From Actinoplanes oryzae (GTDB lineage Bacteria > Actinomycetota > Actinomycetes > Mycobacteriales > Micromonosporaceae): a stretch of DNA of 38,952 bases. Positions 13,276-21,001 of this stretch are shown here, piece after piece. Position 1 is the stretch's first letter. Each line of letters begins with the position of its first letter. Made by a program: the position numbers and the translations under genes. Below the pieces are notes generated by a model. That model made no database searches and was not told where the DNA came from. It saw nothing but the letters and a program-made list of their open reading frames with translations. Location of the stretch: the NCBI RefSeq assembly GCF_030757795.1, contig NZ_JAUQWH010000082.1:1-38952 (forward strand). Direction: 5' to 3'.

Positions 13276-15257
13276 GAGTCCTCCGCTCGGGTCTGAGCGT
13301 GAATCCGGGCGATCGCTTCGATGAAAAGGTGTGCCAGGGAGGCTGCCCGCTGGGGGTTCCGCTGCCGTTTGCGCCCGTCGATCACCGCGAAGTCGGCGAG
13401 GAACCGCCGCTCCTCGGCCGGCGTCAGCACGGTGGCGAGGGCGCCGGTCACGGCCCGGGCCATCTCGTCGCGCTGCGGGCTGGCCAGCATGCCGTCCCAG
13501 ATCGCGCCGAGCGCGGCCACCCGGTAGCGCAGGTTGGCGAGCACGCCGGCCCACAGCCGGCCGACGCGTCCGGACAGCTCGGGCTGGGCGAGCAGGAGGT
13601 CGAAGACGACCAGCCGGCCGGTGCGCTCGTCCCGCAGGCTCAGCAGGAAGAGGGTGGTGCTCAGCACGCGGTCGACGACCTTCACGTCGGGCCGCCGCTG
13701 ATCGGGCCGCGGCAGGTGGCTGATCAGCATGTCGAGCAGCGGCACCGGGTCGCCGTCCAGTTCGAGCAGGGTCTGCAGCAGCCCGCCCGGAGCGGTGAAG
13801 GCGATGTCCTGCAGCACGTCGTCCTGCGCGATCAGCTGCCACAGGCGGCGGGCGGCGTCGGCCGGGTAGCGCGCGCCGAGTTCCTCCATCAGCGCGCTGC
13901 CGGCGATCATGCGATGGGACCGCGGCGCGGTAGGGGACACCCATTCGACGGCGATCTGCAACGCCATCGGCGCGAGGGCCTCGTCCAGCGACATCAGCCG
14001 GAGGATCAGGCTGGCGCAGGCGAGACCGTCGTCGCCCGCCTCGCCGGCGGCGAACGGCACGAGGTAGGAGTCGATCGCCTCCTCCGCGTTCGCCTCGGCC
14101 AGCAGGACGATGCCCTGCGCCACCTGCACGAGCTGTTCGTCGCCGAGGTCGCCGTCCTCGACCATCTCGTGCAGCCACGACTGCACCGCGTTCCAGAACG
14201 GGACCGCCTGCGTACGCCAGAGCGCCCGGATCACCTGGGCGCGATGCGAGGGCGACCGGAACACCAGGCTCTGCCGCGGAATGCCGGCCTGGGTCACCCG
14301 TTCCTCGGCGATCAGGGAACTGCGGTGGCGCCGCCGGCTGAGCGCCCGTTTCACCGCGCGTTCCTTCTCCTCGTCGGTGCGCTCGGCGGCCGGCAGGTGC
14401 GCCTCGGTGGCGCTCTCCAGCTGCGTCACCATCGACTCGAAGGCTCTCGGCCCGGCGCTGCCCGCGAAGCCGAGGGCCGCGATCTCGATGAAGTCGACCC
14501 ACTCGCGGTCCGGGTCGTGGAACCACTCCTCGACGTCGGCGGTCGCGGTCAGGTCGAAGACGCCGAGCGCCGCGTCCGCACCGGAACCGTCGAGCAGCCG
14601 GCGACCGAAGGCGACGATGTCGGTCGGCGTCCAGTCCGCAGGGATCCGCTCGCGGACGTCGGCGGGGACCGTGTCGGCGGATTCGCCCAGCACGGCCCGC
14701 AGCAGCTTTCCCAGGTCCGGTCGTTGCCACGGGAGCGCATCCGCGTACGCCGGGGCACCCGTCGTGGTGATGACGAGGAAGGCGCCGGCCGTGCGGACCG
14801 CGGAGCACACGGCGTTCCAGCGGAACTGCGCCTCCGGCCCGCTCTCCCGGGCGGTGTGCTCCGGGACGTAGTAGCCGCGGCCCCATTCGTACTCGCAGGT
14901 GTGCAGTTCCTCGAGAGTGGTCGTGGGGGAGATGGGCAGCACGTCGCCCGGCACCATTTCGCGGAGCAGGGCCAGCGCGCCGGTGTACCGCCCCAGCCCG
15001 CGGCGGCCCTCGATCACCACGACGCCTGACTCCCGGAGGTGGTCCACCGCCGTGCCGTATCCGGGCGGTGGCACGTAACGGCGCAGCGCGGCGTCGACTT
15101 CCGCCGCGTTCTGCAGGGCGGTGACGACCCGGCGGGCGACTCCGAAGTCGACGTTGCCGGCGTACAGGTTCCCGATCTTGAAGTTCTGCAGCGGCGCCGG
15201 CTTGCCGGCCGGCGCGTCCTCGGTCTTCTTGGCAGTCTCCGCCTCGGTCTGCGTCAT
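13272..15257 (-). CDS. Large NTPase-like/helical scaffold protein with degenerate P-loop
   Basis: A 661-residue cytoplasmic protein starting at ATG 15257 (4-base overlap with the upstream gene). After a charged leader comes the short motif NLYAGNVDFG (29-38), then VVVIEGRRGLGRYTG (79-93), which sits where a Walker A motif would be: the lysine is replaced by R90 and the next Ser/Thr by Y91. A later strand AGAFLVITTTG has the position of Walker B but no acidic pair. Residues ~270-661 are helical and resemble the repeat or superstructure region of STAND-type proteins (SALMEELGARYPADAARRLWQLI, ISHLPRPDQRRPDVKVVD). The P-loop degeneration implies a non-hydrolysing scaffold, though nucleotide binding is not excluded. 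The family is not recognised by name. Confidence 0.75.
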   Translation of the reverse strand: MTQTEAETAKKTEDAPAGKPAPLQNFKIGNLYAGNVDFGVARRVVTALQNAAEVDAALRRYVPPPGYGTAVDHLRESGVVVIEGRRGLGRYTGALALLREMVPGDVLPISPTTTLEELHTCEYEWGRGYYVPEHTARESGPEAQFRWNAVCSAVRTAGAFLVITTTGAPAYADALPWQRPDLGKLLRAVLGESADTVPADVRERIPADWTPTDIVAFGRRLLDGSGADAALGVFDLTATADVEEWFHDPDREWVDFIEIAALGFAGSAGPRAFESMVTQLESATEAHLPAAERTDEEKERAVKRALSRRRHRSSLIAEERVTQAGIPRQSLVFRSPSHRAQVIRALWRTQAVPFWNAVQSWLHEMVEDGDLGDEQLVQVAQGIVLLAEANAEEAIDSYLVPFAAGEAGDDGLACASLILRLMSLDEALAPMALQIAVEWVSPTAPRSHRMIAGSALMEELGARYPADAARRLWQLIAQDDVLQDIAFTAPGGLLQTLLELDGDPVPLLDMLISHLPRPDQRRPDVKVVDRVLSTTLFLLSLRDERTGRLVVFDLLLAQPELSGRVGRLWAGVLANLRYRVAALGAIWDGMLASPQRDEMARAVTGALATVLTPAEERRFLADFAVIDGRKRQRNPQRAASLAHLFIEAIARIHAQTRAEDS

Positions 15258-16018
15258 GCGTCGCTCCCGTAGCTGATCCCGAAGTTGATCCGCTCGGCGC
15301 GGACCGGCCCCTCGAAGGTCTGGGTGAACTGCGGGCCGGGACCGGGCGGCGTGGCCGTCCCGGCCCGGGCGGCCTTGCCCGGCTCCGGCGCGGGCTGCGT
15401 GCTCACCCCGGGCTCGGGCCGCAGGTCGACCTCGTGCACGTCGTGGCCGGGCAGGTGCAGCCAGGCCCGGCGGTGGAACTCCTTGTTCACGATCTCGACC
15501 TCGCGCAGCTGCTCCGGCCGCAGCTCGGTGTGGCCCTGCGCGACCGAGTCGCGGTAGATCGTCTCGGAGAGCACCACGGCCAGCTGCGCGCCGGTGCGCC
15601 GCAGTGCCAGGCGGACGGGGGCGCCGTCCACCATCCGGCTCACCTCGACCGCGCCCTGGCCCGGGAAGCCGAGCCGGCCGATGCTCACCACGCCGAAGTG
15701 GACGGCCAGCCGCACGCGGAGCCGATCACCCGGCGCCACCCGGCCGTTGCCGCGGCTCAGGACGCTCGCGATCGCCTGGGTGTAGCCGTCCACCACCGAT
15801 CGCTCCCGCACCGAGCCGGGCAGGACGGCCAGCTCGCCGTCGCCGGCCGGCTGGGTGTGCCAGAGCGCCCGGTCGAGACCCGCGGCGAGGGCCGCCTCGT
15901 CGAGGACATCGCCCAGCGTCGCCTGGATCTCCGCCTGCCGGATGTCGTTGCTCGCCCCGTAGCCGGTCGCGTCCACCCGCACCAGCAGGTGGCGGTCGTA
16001 ATCGCCGTCGAGATCCAA
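15254..16018 (-). CDS. Nucleotide-cyclase-like (class III fold) protein, first gene of the operon
   Basis: A 254-residue protein from TTG 16018 (GAGAAAGG nine bases upstream). Residues ~8-195 match the actinobacterial cyclase-like family: VRVDATGYGASND supplies the first metal-site aspartate (D16) and PAGDGELAVLPG the second (D60); later come VRLAVHFGVVSIG and VSRMVDGAPVRLALRRTGAQLAVVLSE. The N-x3-R transition-state motif of true adenylyl/guanylyl cyclases is not recognisable, so catalysis is uncertain. After a Pro/Ala linker the protein ends in VRAERINFGISYG, a short motif echoed near the N-terminus of the next gene product. Such cyclase-like proteins often occur next to STAND, TIR or peptidase genes in predicted conflict systems of multicellular bacteria. 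No ATG alternative exists upstream in frame. Confidence 0.75.
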   Translation of the reverse strand: MDLDGDYDRHLLVRVDATGYGASNDIRQAEIQATLGDVLDEAALAAGLDRALWHTQPAGDGELAVLPGSVRERSVVDGYTQAIASVLSRGNGRVAPGDRLRVRLAVHFGVVSIGRLGFPGQGAVEVSRMVDGAPVRLALRRTGAQLAVVLSETIYRDSVAQGHTELRPEQLREVEIVNKEFHRRAWLHLPGHDVHEVDLRPEPGVSTQPAPEPGKAARAGTATPPGPGPQFTQTFEGPVRAERINFGISYGSDA

Positions 16019-16328
16019 TTGCCGGGCCCTTTCTCGTCCGTCGTGGGAGTCCGGCGTGAGTGCGCGCGGATGCCGGGATCAAGATTCCGGATCATGGCGC
16101 AATCCGCGTCGCCGAACCGCTCCGGTGACATGTTTCTGAAGGACGAGGGTAGGTATGCGCGACAGGGACGACCACGCCCTTACTGCTCTGCTTGTGCGCC
16201 GTTTCGTGCCGTTACGCCAGCCGCGGAGCCGGGCGAAATGACTGATCGTCCACTGGGTTCTGTGCCGGAAATCGGTCCGGGAAAGGCTTGATGAGCACCA
16301 TTCACATCGGCCGGCGCGGGTGCCGTAC
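16019..16328. other. Leader/promoter region of the four-gene operon
   Basis: About 310 bases without a supported gene, between the cyclase-like gene and the terminator of the S33 peptidase gene upstream. The operon promoter must lie here; I see no clear -35/-10 pair. Local GC is lower than in the flanking genes around 16090-16150 and 16200-16290. Confidence 0.45.
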
Positions 16329-16366
16329 AAAAGCGAGCGCGGCGCCCCCGGAGGGACGCCGCGCTC
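16329..16366 (-). terminator. Intrinsic terminator of the S33 peptidase gene
   Basis: Minus strand: GAGCGCGGCG and CGCCGCGCTC (16357-16366 with 16335-16344, 12-base loop) are followed by GCTTTTG (16334-16328). It lies 22 bases past the peptidase stop and isolates the downstream operon from read-through. Confidence 0.88.
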
Positions 16367-16387
16367 GTGGTGTTCGGTGGAAAGCGG

Positions 16388-18121
16388 TCAGCGGGTGCCG
16401 GCGAGGGTGGACGGCATCGGCGGGCCGCTCACCGGGGGACGCTGGGCTTCGGCGGCGGTGGCGCGCAGGGTGGTGGCGCTGTCGTCGTCGAGGGGCTCGC
16501 GGAAGGGCTGGTACTCGCCCTGGCAGAGCTTGCCCTTGGCGGGCAGGGTGCCCTTGAGCAGGTACGTGTCGATCGCGCCCGTGGCGCAGGCCGACGTGCC
16601 GTACGAGGTGTGGCCCCAGTTGGTGCTCGACAGCAGGCGGCTGTTGGGCAGGCGCTTGCTGGCCGAGACGGCGTCGGTGTAGGCGGTGGCCGGGTCCCAC
16701 TGGGTGCCGACGAGCAGCACCGGCGCGGCGGTCTTGCGGGTCCACGGCCCGGTGTACGCGTCCTCGTCGCGGACGGTCCACGTGTTGCGGGCGCACTGGG
16801 CGGTGCCCCAGCCCCAGGCGCGGCCGAAGTACGGGGCGCGCTTGTCGGCCTTGACCATGAGGGCGGGCCAGGAGGCGGCGTCCTTGGGGTGCAGGCCGTC
16901 GGTGCAGTCGACCCCGGCGAAGGTCTCGAAGCCGTTGTCGTACGGGAAGTCGCGGCCCTGCTGCTTGGCCTGGTTGCCGCGGATCCGCTCGATCAGCCCG
17001 GCGCGCGCGGTCGCCTTGGCGGCCTTCGAGGAGGAGCTCAGCAGCGTCTGGATGTACGCGGCGTCCTGCGTGACGTAGTCGCCGGCCGCGACGTCGTACA
17101 GGTCGCCGAGAATGCCGCCCACGAAGTCGGCGTACGTGATGGTGAAGGTCCCGAGCTCGTCGCTGACGACCAGCGGCTTCTTGCGGAGCTGCTGGGCGAT
17201 CGTCTCGAAGTTCTTGACCGGGTCACCGGCCGCGAAGGCGCAGTACTTCTCGCCGGCCTTGTCGCAGCGCTTCAGGATCTCGCGGAGCGCCTTGTACGCC
17301 CCGTCGGCCGACTTGAGCCGCTCGTCCTGCTCCTGGTTCGCGGTCTTCTTGGTGCCGACCCAGTGCTCCGGGTCGAGGACGCCGTCCACCACGATCGCGC
17401 GGAAGCGGTCGGGGAACATGTTGGCGTAGTACTGGCCGATCGCGGTGCCGTAGCTGAAGCCCAGGAAGCTGAGCTTCTTGTCGCCGACCGCCCGGCGCAG
17501 GACGTCCATGTCCCGGACGACCTCGGCGGTCGACATGGCACCGGACAGCGGCTTGCCGGTCGTCGAGCACGCCTTGCCGAGCTTCTTGGCGCCGGCGACG
17601 TACTTGGCCTCCTCGGTCTTGCCCACGGGGAAGGCGACGTTCATCTGGCTGAGGACCGCGGTCTGGTCCTTGACCGACGCGAAGCACTTGAGGTTGGCGC
17701 TGTTCGCGACGCCGCGCGGGTCGACGCCCACGATGTCGAAGCGCTGCAGCAGCGCGGGGCTCAGGAAGTTCGGCGCCGCGAGCGCGATGCTCGTGCCGGA
17801 GCCGCCGGGGCCACCGGGGTTGAGGAACAGGCTGCCGACCTTGTGCTTCTGGTCCTTCGCCTTGATCCGGACGAGGGCGATCTCGGTCTTCGCGCCCTTG
17901 GGCTGGTCGTAGTCGAGCGGCAGCTTCGTGGTCGCGCACTCGGCGTAGTCGTAGCACTTGTACCAGCCGAGCTTCGGCGTCGGCACGCTGTCGACCCGCT
18001 TGCGCTCCAGCGCGCTGGTCTTGTCGGTCTTGGTGGCCGCAGCCGCCGGCGCCGCGAGCCCCGTGACCAGAACGCCGGCGATCAGCCCGGCACTCAGGAG
18101 GCGCCTTCCGAGACGTGGCAT
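16388..18121 (-). CDS. Secreted S33-family alpha/beta hydrolase (tripeptidyl aminopeptidase type)
   Basis: A 577-residue exported hydrolase. The signal peptide is MPRLGRRLLSAGLIAGVLVTGLAAPAAA (cleavage near residue 28). The mature protein follows Streptomyces tripeptidyl aminopeptidases/SlpD-E: WYKCYDYAECATTKLPLDYD, oxyanion-side motif NPGGPGGSG (101-109), FDIVGVDPRG, nucleophile elbow GFSYG with S223, catalytic D476 in LLVGTQWDPATAY and H504 in TNWGHTSYG. Six or more cysteines suggest disulfides (C403-type VDCTDG is a family mark). The family releases N-terminal tripeptides from proteins outside the cell. It is expressed alone: upstream is the LLM oxidoreductase 90 bases away on the same strand, downstream a strong terminator. 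Confidence 0.92.
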   Translation of the reverse strand: MPRLGRRLLSAGLIAGVLVTGLAAPAAAATKTDKTSALERKRVDSVPTPKLGWYKCYDYAECATTKLPLDYDQPKGAKTEIALVRIKAKDQKHKVGSLFLNPGGPGGSGTSIALAAPNFLSPALLQRFDIVGVDPRGVANSANLKCFASVKDQTAVLSQMNVAFPVGKTEEAKYVAGAKKLGKACSTTGKPLSGAMSTAEVVRDMDVLRRAVGDKKLSFLGFSYGTAIGQYYANMFPDRFRAIVVDGVLDPEHWVGTKKTANQEQDERLKSADGAYKALREILKRCDKAGEKYCAFAAGDPVKNFETIAQQLRKKPLVVSDELGTFTITYADFVGGILGDLYDVAAGDYVTQDAAYIQTLLSSSSKAAKATARAGLIERIRGNQAKQQGRDFPYDNGFETFAGVDCTDGLHPKDAASWPALMVKADKRAPYFGRAWGWGTAQCARNTWTVRDEDAYTGPWTRKTAAPVLLVGTQWDPATAYTDAVSASKRLPNSRLLSSTNWGHTSYGTSACATGAIDTYLLKGTLPAKGKLCQGEYQPFREPLDDDSATTLRATAAEAQRPPVSGPPMPSTLAGTR

Positions 18122-18211
18122 TCAACAACCCTTCCGTGGCAGTTCCGCGGCGCCGCCCGCCGCGGCCCCGGATAGTGCCAGACGCACGCCACACATTTGC
18201 ATTAATGGCTG

Positions 18212-19138
18212 TCAGGGCAGCTGCGGCAGGACCTCGCTCGCCAGCAGATCGAGGTGGTCGAGGTCGGCGAGGTCGCGATGGCGGACGTAGACGCGGGTCG
18301 CGCCCAGGGCCGCGTACGCCGAGATCGCCTCGGCGACCTCGGCGGGCGAGCCGGCGATGACGGGCTCGGGCGGCAGATAGCTCGGCTGCGTCAGCACCTC
18401 GCGGCGGCGCCTGACCTCCGCGTCGGTGCGGCCGCACGCGACGGCCACGCCCACCGACAGGACCAGCGGCGATCCCGTACGCCCGAGCCGTTCGCACGTC
18501 TCGCGAACGCGCGCGAACAGCAGCGCCGTCTGCTCGGGCGGCGTGAACGGCGCGTTGTACTCGTGGGCGTACCGGGCGGCCAGCTCGGGTGTGCGCCGGG
18601 CTCCGCGGCCGCCGACGATCACGGGCGGGCCGCCGGGCTGGACGGGCCTGGGCAGCGCGGGCGCCTCGGCGAGCTGATAGTGCTTGCCCGCGTACGTGAA
18701 GGGGCCCGGCGCCGACCACAGGCCGGTGACGACGGCGAGCTGTTCCTCGAGACGGTCGAAGCGCTCGCGCGGGGTGGCGAACGGGATGCCCCACGCGGCG
18801 TGCTCCTTGCCGAACCAGCCCGCGCCGAGCCCGACGTCGAGGCGCCCGCCGCTCATGGCGTCGACCTGCGCGGCGCTGATCGCGGTCACCGACGGGTGGC
18901 GGAAGGTCGCCGCGGCGAGCAGGACGCCGAGCCGGATGGTGCTCGTCTCGCGGGCGAGCGCCCCCAGCGTCACCCACGTGTCGGTCGGGCCGGGCAGGCC
19001 GTCGGACGGGTGCATCGGCAGGTAGTGGTCGGCGCGGAAGAACCCCTCGAAGCCGGCGGCCTCGGCGTGCCGGGCGGCGCGCAGCTGCTCGTCATACGTG
19101 GCGCCGCGGTGCGGTTCGGTGTAAATGCTCACACGCAT
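18212..19138 (-). CDS. LLM class F420-dependent oxidoreductase
   Basis: A 308-residue flavin/F420 oxidoreductase of the luciferase-like monooxygenase fold. The family marks are MRVSIYTE at strand 1, AEAAGFEGFFRADHYL, the TSTIRLGVLLAAATFRHP region, VDAMSGGRLDVGLGAGWF and PPVIVGGRGARRTPELAARYAHEYN. Motifs of this subfamily bind F420 rather than FMN in many actinobacteria; the cofactor choice is inference. The substrate cannot be deduced. The ATG start at 19138 lies 55 bases from the divergent ABC substrate-binding gene. Confidence 0.92.
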   Translation of the reverse strand: MRVSIYTEPHRGATYDEQLRAARHAEAAGFEGFFRADHYLPMHPSDGLPGPTDTWVTLGALARETSTIRLGVLLAAATFRHPSVTAISAAQVDAMSGGRLDVGLGAGWFGKEHAAWGIPFATPRERFDRLEEQLAVVTGLWSAPGPFTYAGKHYQLAEAPALPRPVQPGGPPVIVGGRGARRTPELAARYAHEYNAPFTPPEQTALLFARVRETCERLGRTGSPLVLSVGVAVACGRTDAEVRRRREVLTQPSYLPPEPVIAGSPAEVAEAISAYAALGATRVYVRHRDLADLDHLDLLASEVLPQLP

Positions 19139-19193
19139 GGCCCTGGACGGTAGCGTACGCTTCCCGGTACGGACGTCCTATATGGAGGGTCGA

Positions 19194-20180
19194 GTGCGGA
19201 AGCTGGCGGGAATCGTGGCCGCGATCGCGGTGGTGGCGACGGCGGGATGCGGCGGCTCGGACGACGACGGCGCGGCCGGGGCGGCGAAGGTGCGCTATCT
19301 GACCGCGTTCAACGCGTTCGGCCGGGAGGCGTACGCCTTCGTGGCGCTGGAGAAGGGCTACTTCCGCGAGCAGGGCCTCGACGTCGACATCGCCATCGGC
19401 GCCGGCTCGGGGGAGAACATGGCCGCCCTCGCCGGCGGCGCCGCGGACTTCGCGCCGGTGGACTCGACCGGCTATCTGCTCACCAAGGCGACCGGGAAGG
19501 TCTCGGGCATCACGGCGGTCTCGGCCGTGCAGCAGAAGTCGATGGTCGGCATCATGACGCTCGACGGCACCGGCATCACCGAGCCCAAGCACCTCGAGGG
19601 CAAGGTGCTCGGCGACCAGGAGGGCGCGACCACGACCATCCTGTTCCCCACCTACGCCAAGCTCGCGAAGATCGACCCGGCCAAGGTCGAGATCCAGCCG
19701 ATCAGCTCCGGTGAGCTGCCCGGCGCCCTCGCCGCCGGCAAGGTCGACGCCATCGGGCAGTTCGTGGTCGGCAAGCCGCTGATCGAGAAGGCGGCGGGCG
19801 GCAGGACCGCGGTGTCGCTGCCGTTCAGCGACGTCCTCACCGACCTGTACGGCCACTTCCTGCTCACCTCGGACAAGCTCGCCACCGGGCAGCCCGAGCT
19901 GACGCGCAAGTTCACCACGGCACTGCTGCAGGGCCTCGACTACGCGCTGACCCACCCCGCCGAGGCGGGACAGATCCTCAACAAGGCGCAGCCCGAGACC
20001 GACGCGCGGGTCGCCGCCGCGGAGCTGGAGATCATGGCGGCGTACGCCCGGGGATCTGCCGCCACGCTGGGGGCGATCGACGAGGCGCGCGTGCAGCGGG
20101 TCCTCGCCACGCTCGAGGGAGCCGGCGCGATCCCGGCGGGCAAGAAGCCGGCGGACTTCCTCGCGCCGGCCCCGCGGTGA
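19194..20180 (+). CDS. ABC transporter substrate-binding lipoprotein (SsuA/NMT1/THI5-like)
   Basis: A 328-residue lipoprotein from GTG 19194, with GGAGGG four bases upstream; longer starts would spoil the signal peptide. VRKLAGIVAAIAVVATAGC gives a lipobox (ATAGC) with the lipidated cysteine at residue 18. The mature part is NMT1/SsuA-like: YLTAFNAFGREAYAFVALEKGYFREQGLDV, AALAGGAADFAPVDSTG, and TDLYGHFLLTSDKL. Relatives bind sulfonates, nitrate, taurine or pyrimidine precursors; the ligand here is not clear. It is coupled to the permease by a 4-base GTGA overlap. Confidence 0.9.
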   Translation: MRKLAGIVAAIAVVATAGCGGSDDDGAAGAAKVRYLTAFNAFGREAYAFVALEKGYFREQGLDVDIAIGAGSGENMAALAGGAADFAPVDSTGYLLTKATGKVSGITAVSAVQQKSMVGIMTLDGTGITEPKHLEGKVLGDQEGATTTILFPTYAKLAKIDPAKVEIQPISSGELPGALAAGKVDAIGQFVVGKPLIEKAAGGRTAVSLPFSDVLTDLYGHFLLTSDKLATGQPELTRKFTTALLQGLDYALTHPAEAGQILNKAQPETDARVAAAELEIMAAYARGSAATLGAIDEARVQRVLATLEGAGAIPAGKKPADFLAPAPR

Positions 20181-20935
20181 GGGTGCGCGCGGTCGCCCTG
20201 CCGCTGGTCACCCTCGCCGTGCTCGTCACGGCCTGGTCGGTGCTGATCCGCCTGTACGACGTCCCGCCGCAAGTGGTGCCGTCCCCCGAGCACGTCGGCT
20301 CCGAGTTCCTCCGGCTGCCCGACTATCTCGTCCGCCAGTCCTGGTACACCCTGCGCGAGGTGTGGGCCGGCTTCGCCATCGCCGTGGCGATCGGGGTGAC
20401 CCTCGGGCTGGGCATCGCGTCGACGTGGTGGATCGACCAGGCCGTGTCGCCCGTGCTCGTCGGCTTCAACGCCATCCCGAAGATCGCCGTCGGCCCGATG
20501 CTGGTGATGTGGTTCGGCTTCGGCATGGCCCCGAAGATCTTCGTCGTCGTGCTGCTCTGCTTCTTCCCGATCGTGCTGTCCACCGTCGCCGGCCTGCGCG
20601 CCACGCCCGTCGAGCTGGTGGAGCTCGCCCGTTCCCTGGACGCCTCGACGATCCAGACCTTCCTGCGCGTACGCGTCCCCTGGGCCCTTCCGCAGTTCTT
20701 TACCGGCCTCAAGCTCGCCATCTCCCTCGCCTTCGTCGGCGCCGTGGTCGGCGAGTTCATCGGCGGCGGCCGCGACGGCATCGGCTACGTCATCGTCTCG
20801 TCCAAGGCGCAGATCCAGACCGGCCTCGCCTTCGCCGGCATCGTCCTGCTGGCCGTGATGAGCATCGCGTCCTACTACCTGATCGTCGCCCTCGAACGCC
20901 TCCTCCTCCCCTGGGCCCGCGCCACCACCTCCTGA
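20177..20935 (+). CDS. ABC transporter permease (SsuC/TauC type)
   Basis: A 252-residue permease with six hydrophobic segments. The binding-protein-dependent loop that docks the ATPase is visible as ELARSLDASTIQTFLRVRVPWALPQFFTGLKLA (the EAA-type motif, here starting ELARSLDAS with the conserved glycine replaced by S/D region). Other family segments are VLVGFNAIPKIAVGPMLVMWFGFG and GRDGIGYVIVSS. The GTG 20177 start overlaps the TGA of the substrate-binding gene. No ATP-binding subunit follows: the next gene is an MFS exporter with its own promoter region. Confidence 0.9.
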   Translation: MRVRAVALPLVTLAVLVTAWSVLIRLYDVPPQVVPSPEHVGSEFLRLPDYLVRQSWYTLREVWAGFAIAVAIGVTLGLGIASTWWIDQAVSPVLVGFNAIPKIAVGPMLVMWFGFGMAPKIFVVVLLCFFPIVLSTVAGLRATPVELVELARSLDASTIQTFLRVRVPWALPQFFTGLKLAISLAFVGAVVGEFIGGGRDGIGYVIVSSKAQIQTGLAFAGIVLLAVMSIASYYLIVALERLLLPWARATTS

Positions 20936-20959
20936 CCCGCGACCGGGTCGGCGCTAGTT

Positions 20960-20976
20960 CTGTACAATTATTACAG
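20960..20976. promoter_or_regulatory. CTGTA-N7-TACAG palindrome, candidate operator
   Basis: CTGTA (20960-20964) and TACAG (20972-20976) flank an AT-rich spacer, in the 66-base gap in front of the MFS gene. The embedded TACAAT (20963-20968) could be a -10 hexamer, so a repressor bound to the palindrome would block the promoter. It is the most AT-rich patch in the neighbourhood. No -35 element is evident. Confidence 0.5.
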
Positions 20977-21001
20977 GACGTACGCCGGGAAGGAGGAGAG
21001 C

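Noticed and set aside
13276..14886. Long upstream extension of the SPFH-like frame
   Set aside because: It lies within the scaffold gene in another frame and reads as Arg/Gly-rich shadow; the ATGA overlap at 13272-13275 fixes the start.
16079..16330. Small protein on the minus strand in front of the cyclase-like gene
   Set aside because: The frame lacks a ribosome site and codon bias and includes the terminator of the peptidase gene.
16367..18175. 602-codon open frame on the plus strand
   Set aside because: It is antisense to the S33 peptidase with a complete catalytic triad and signal peptide.
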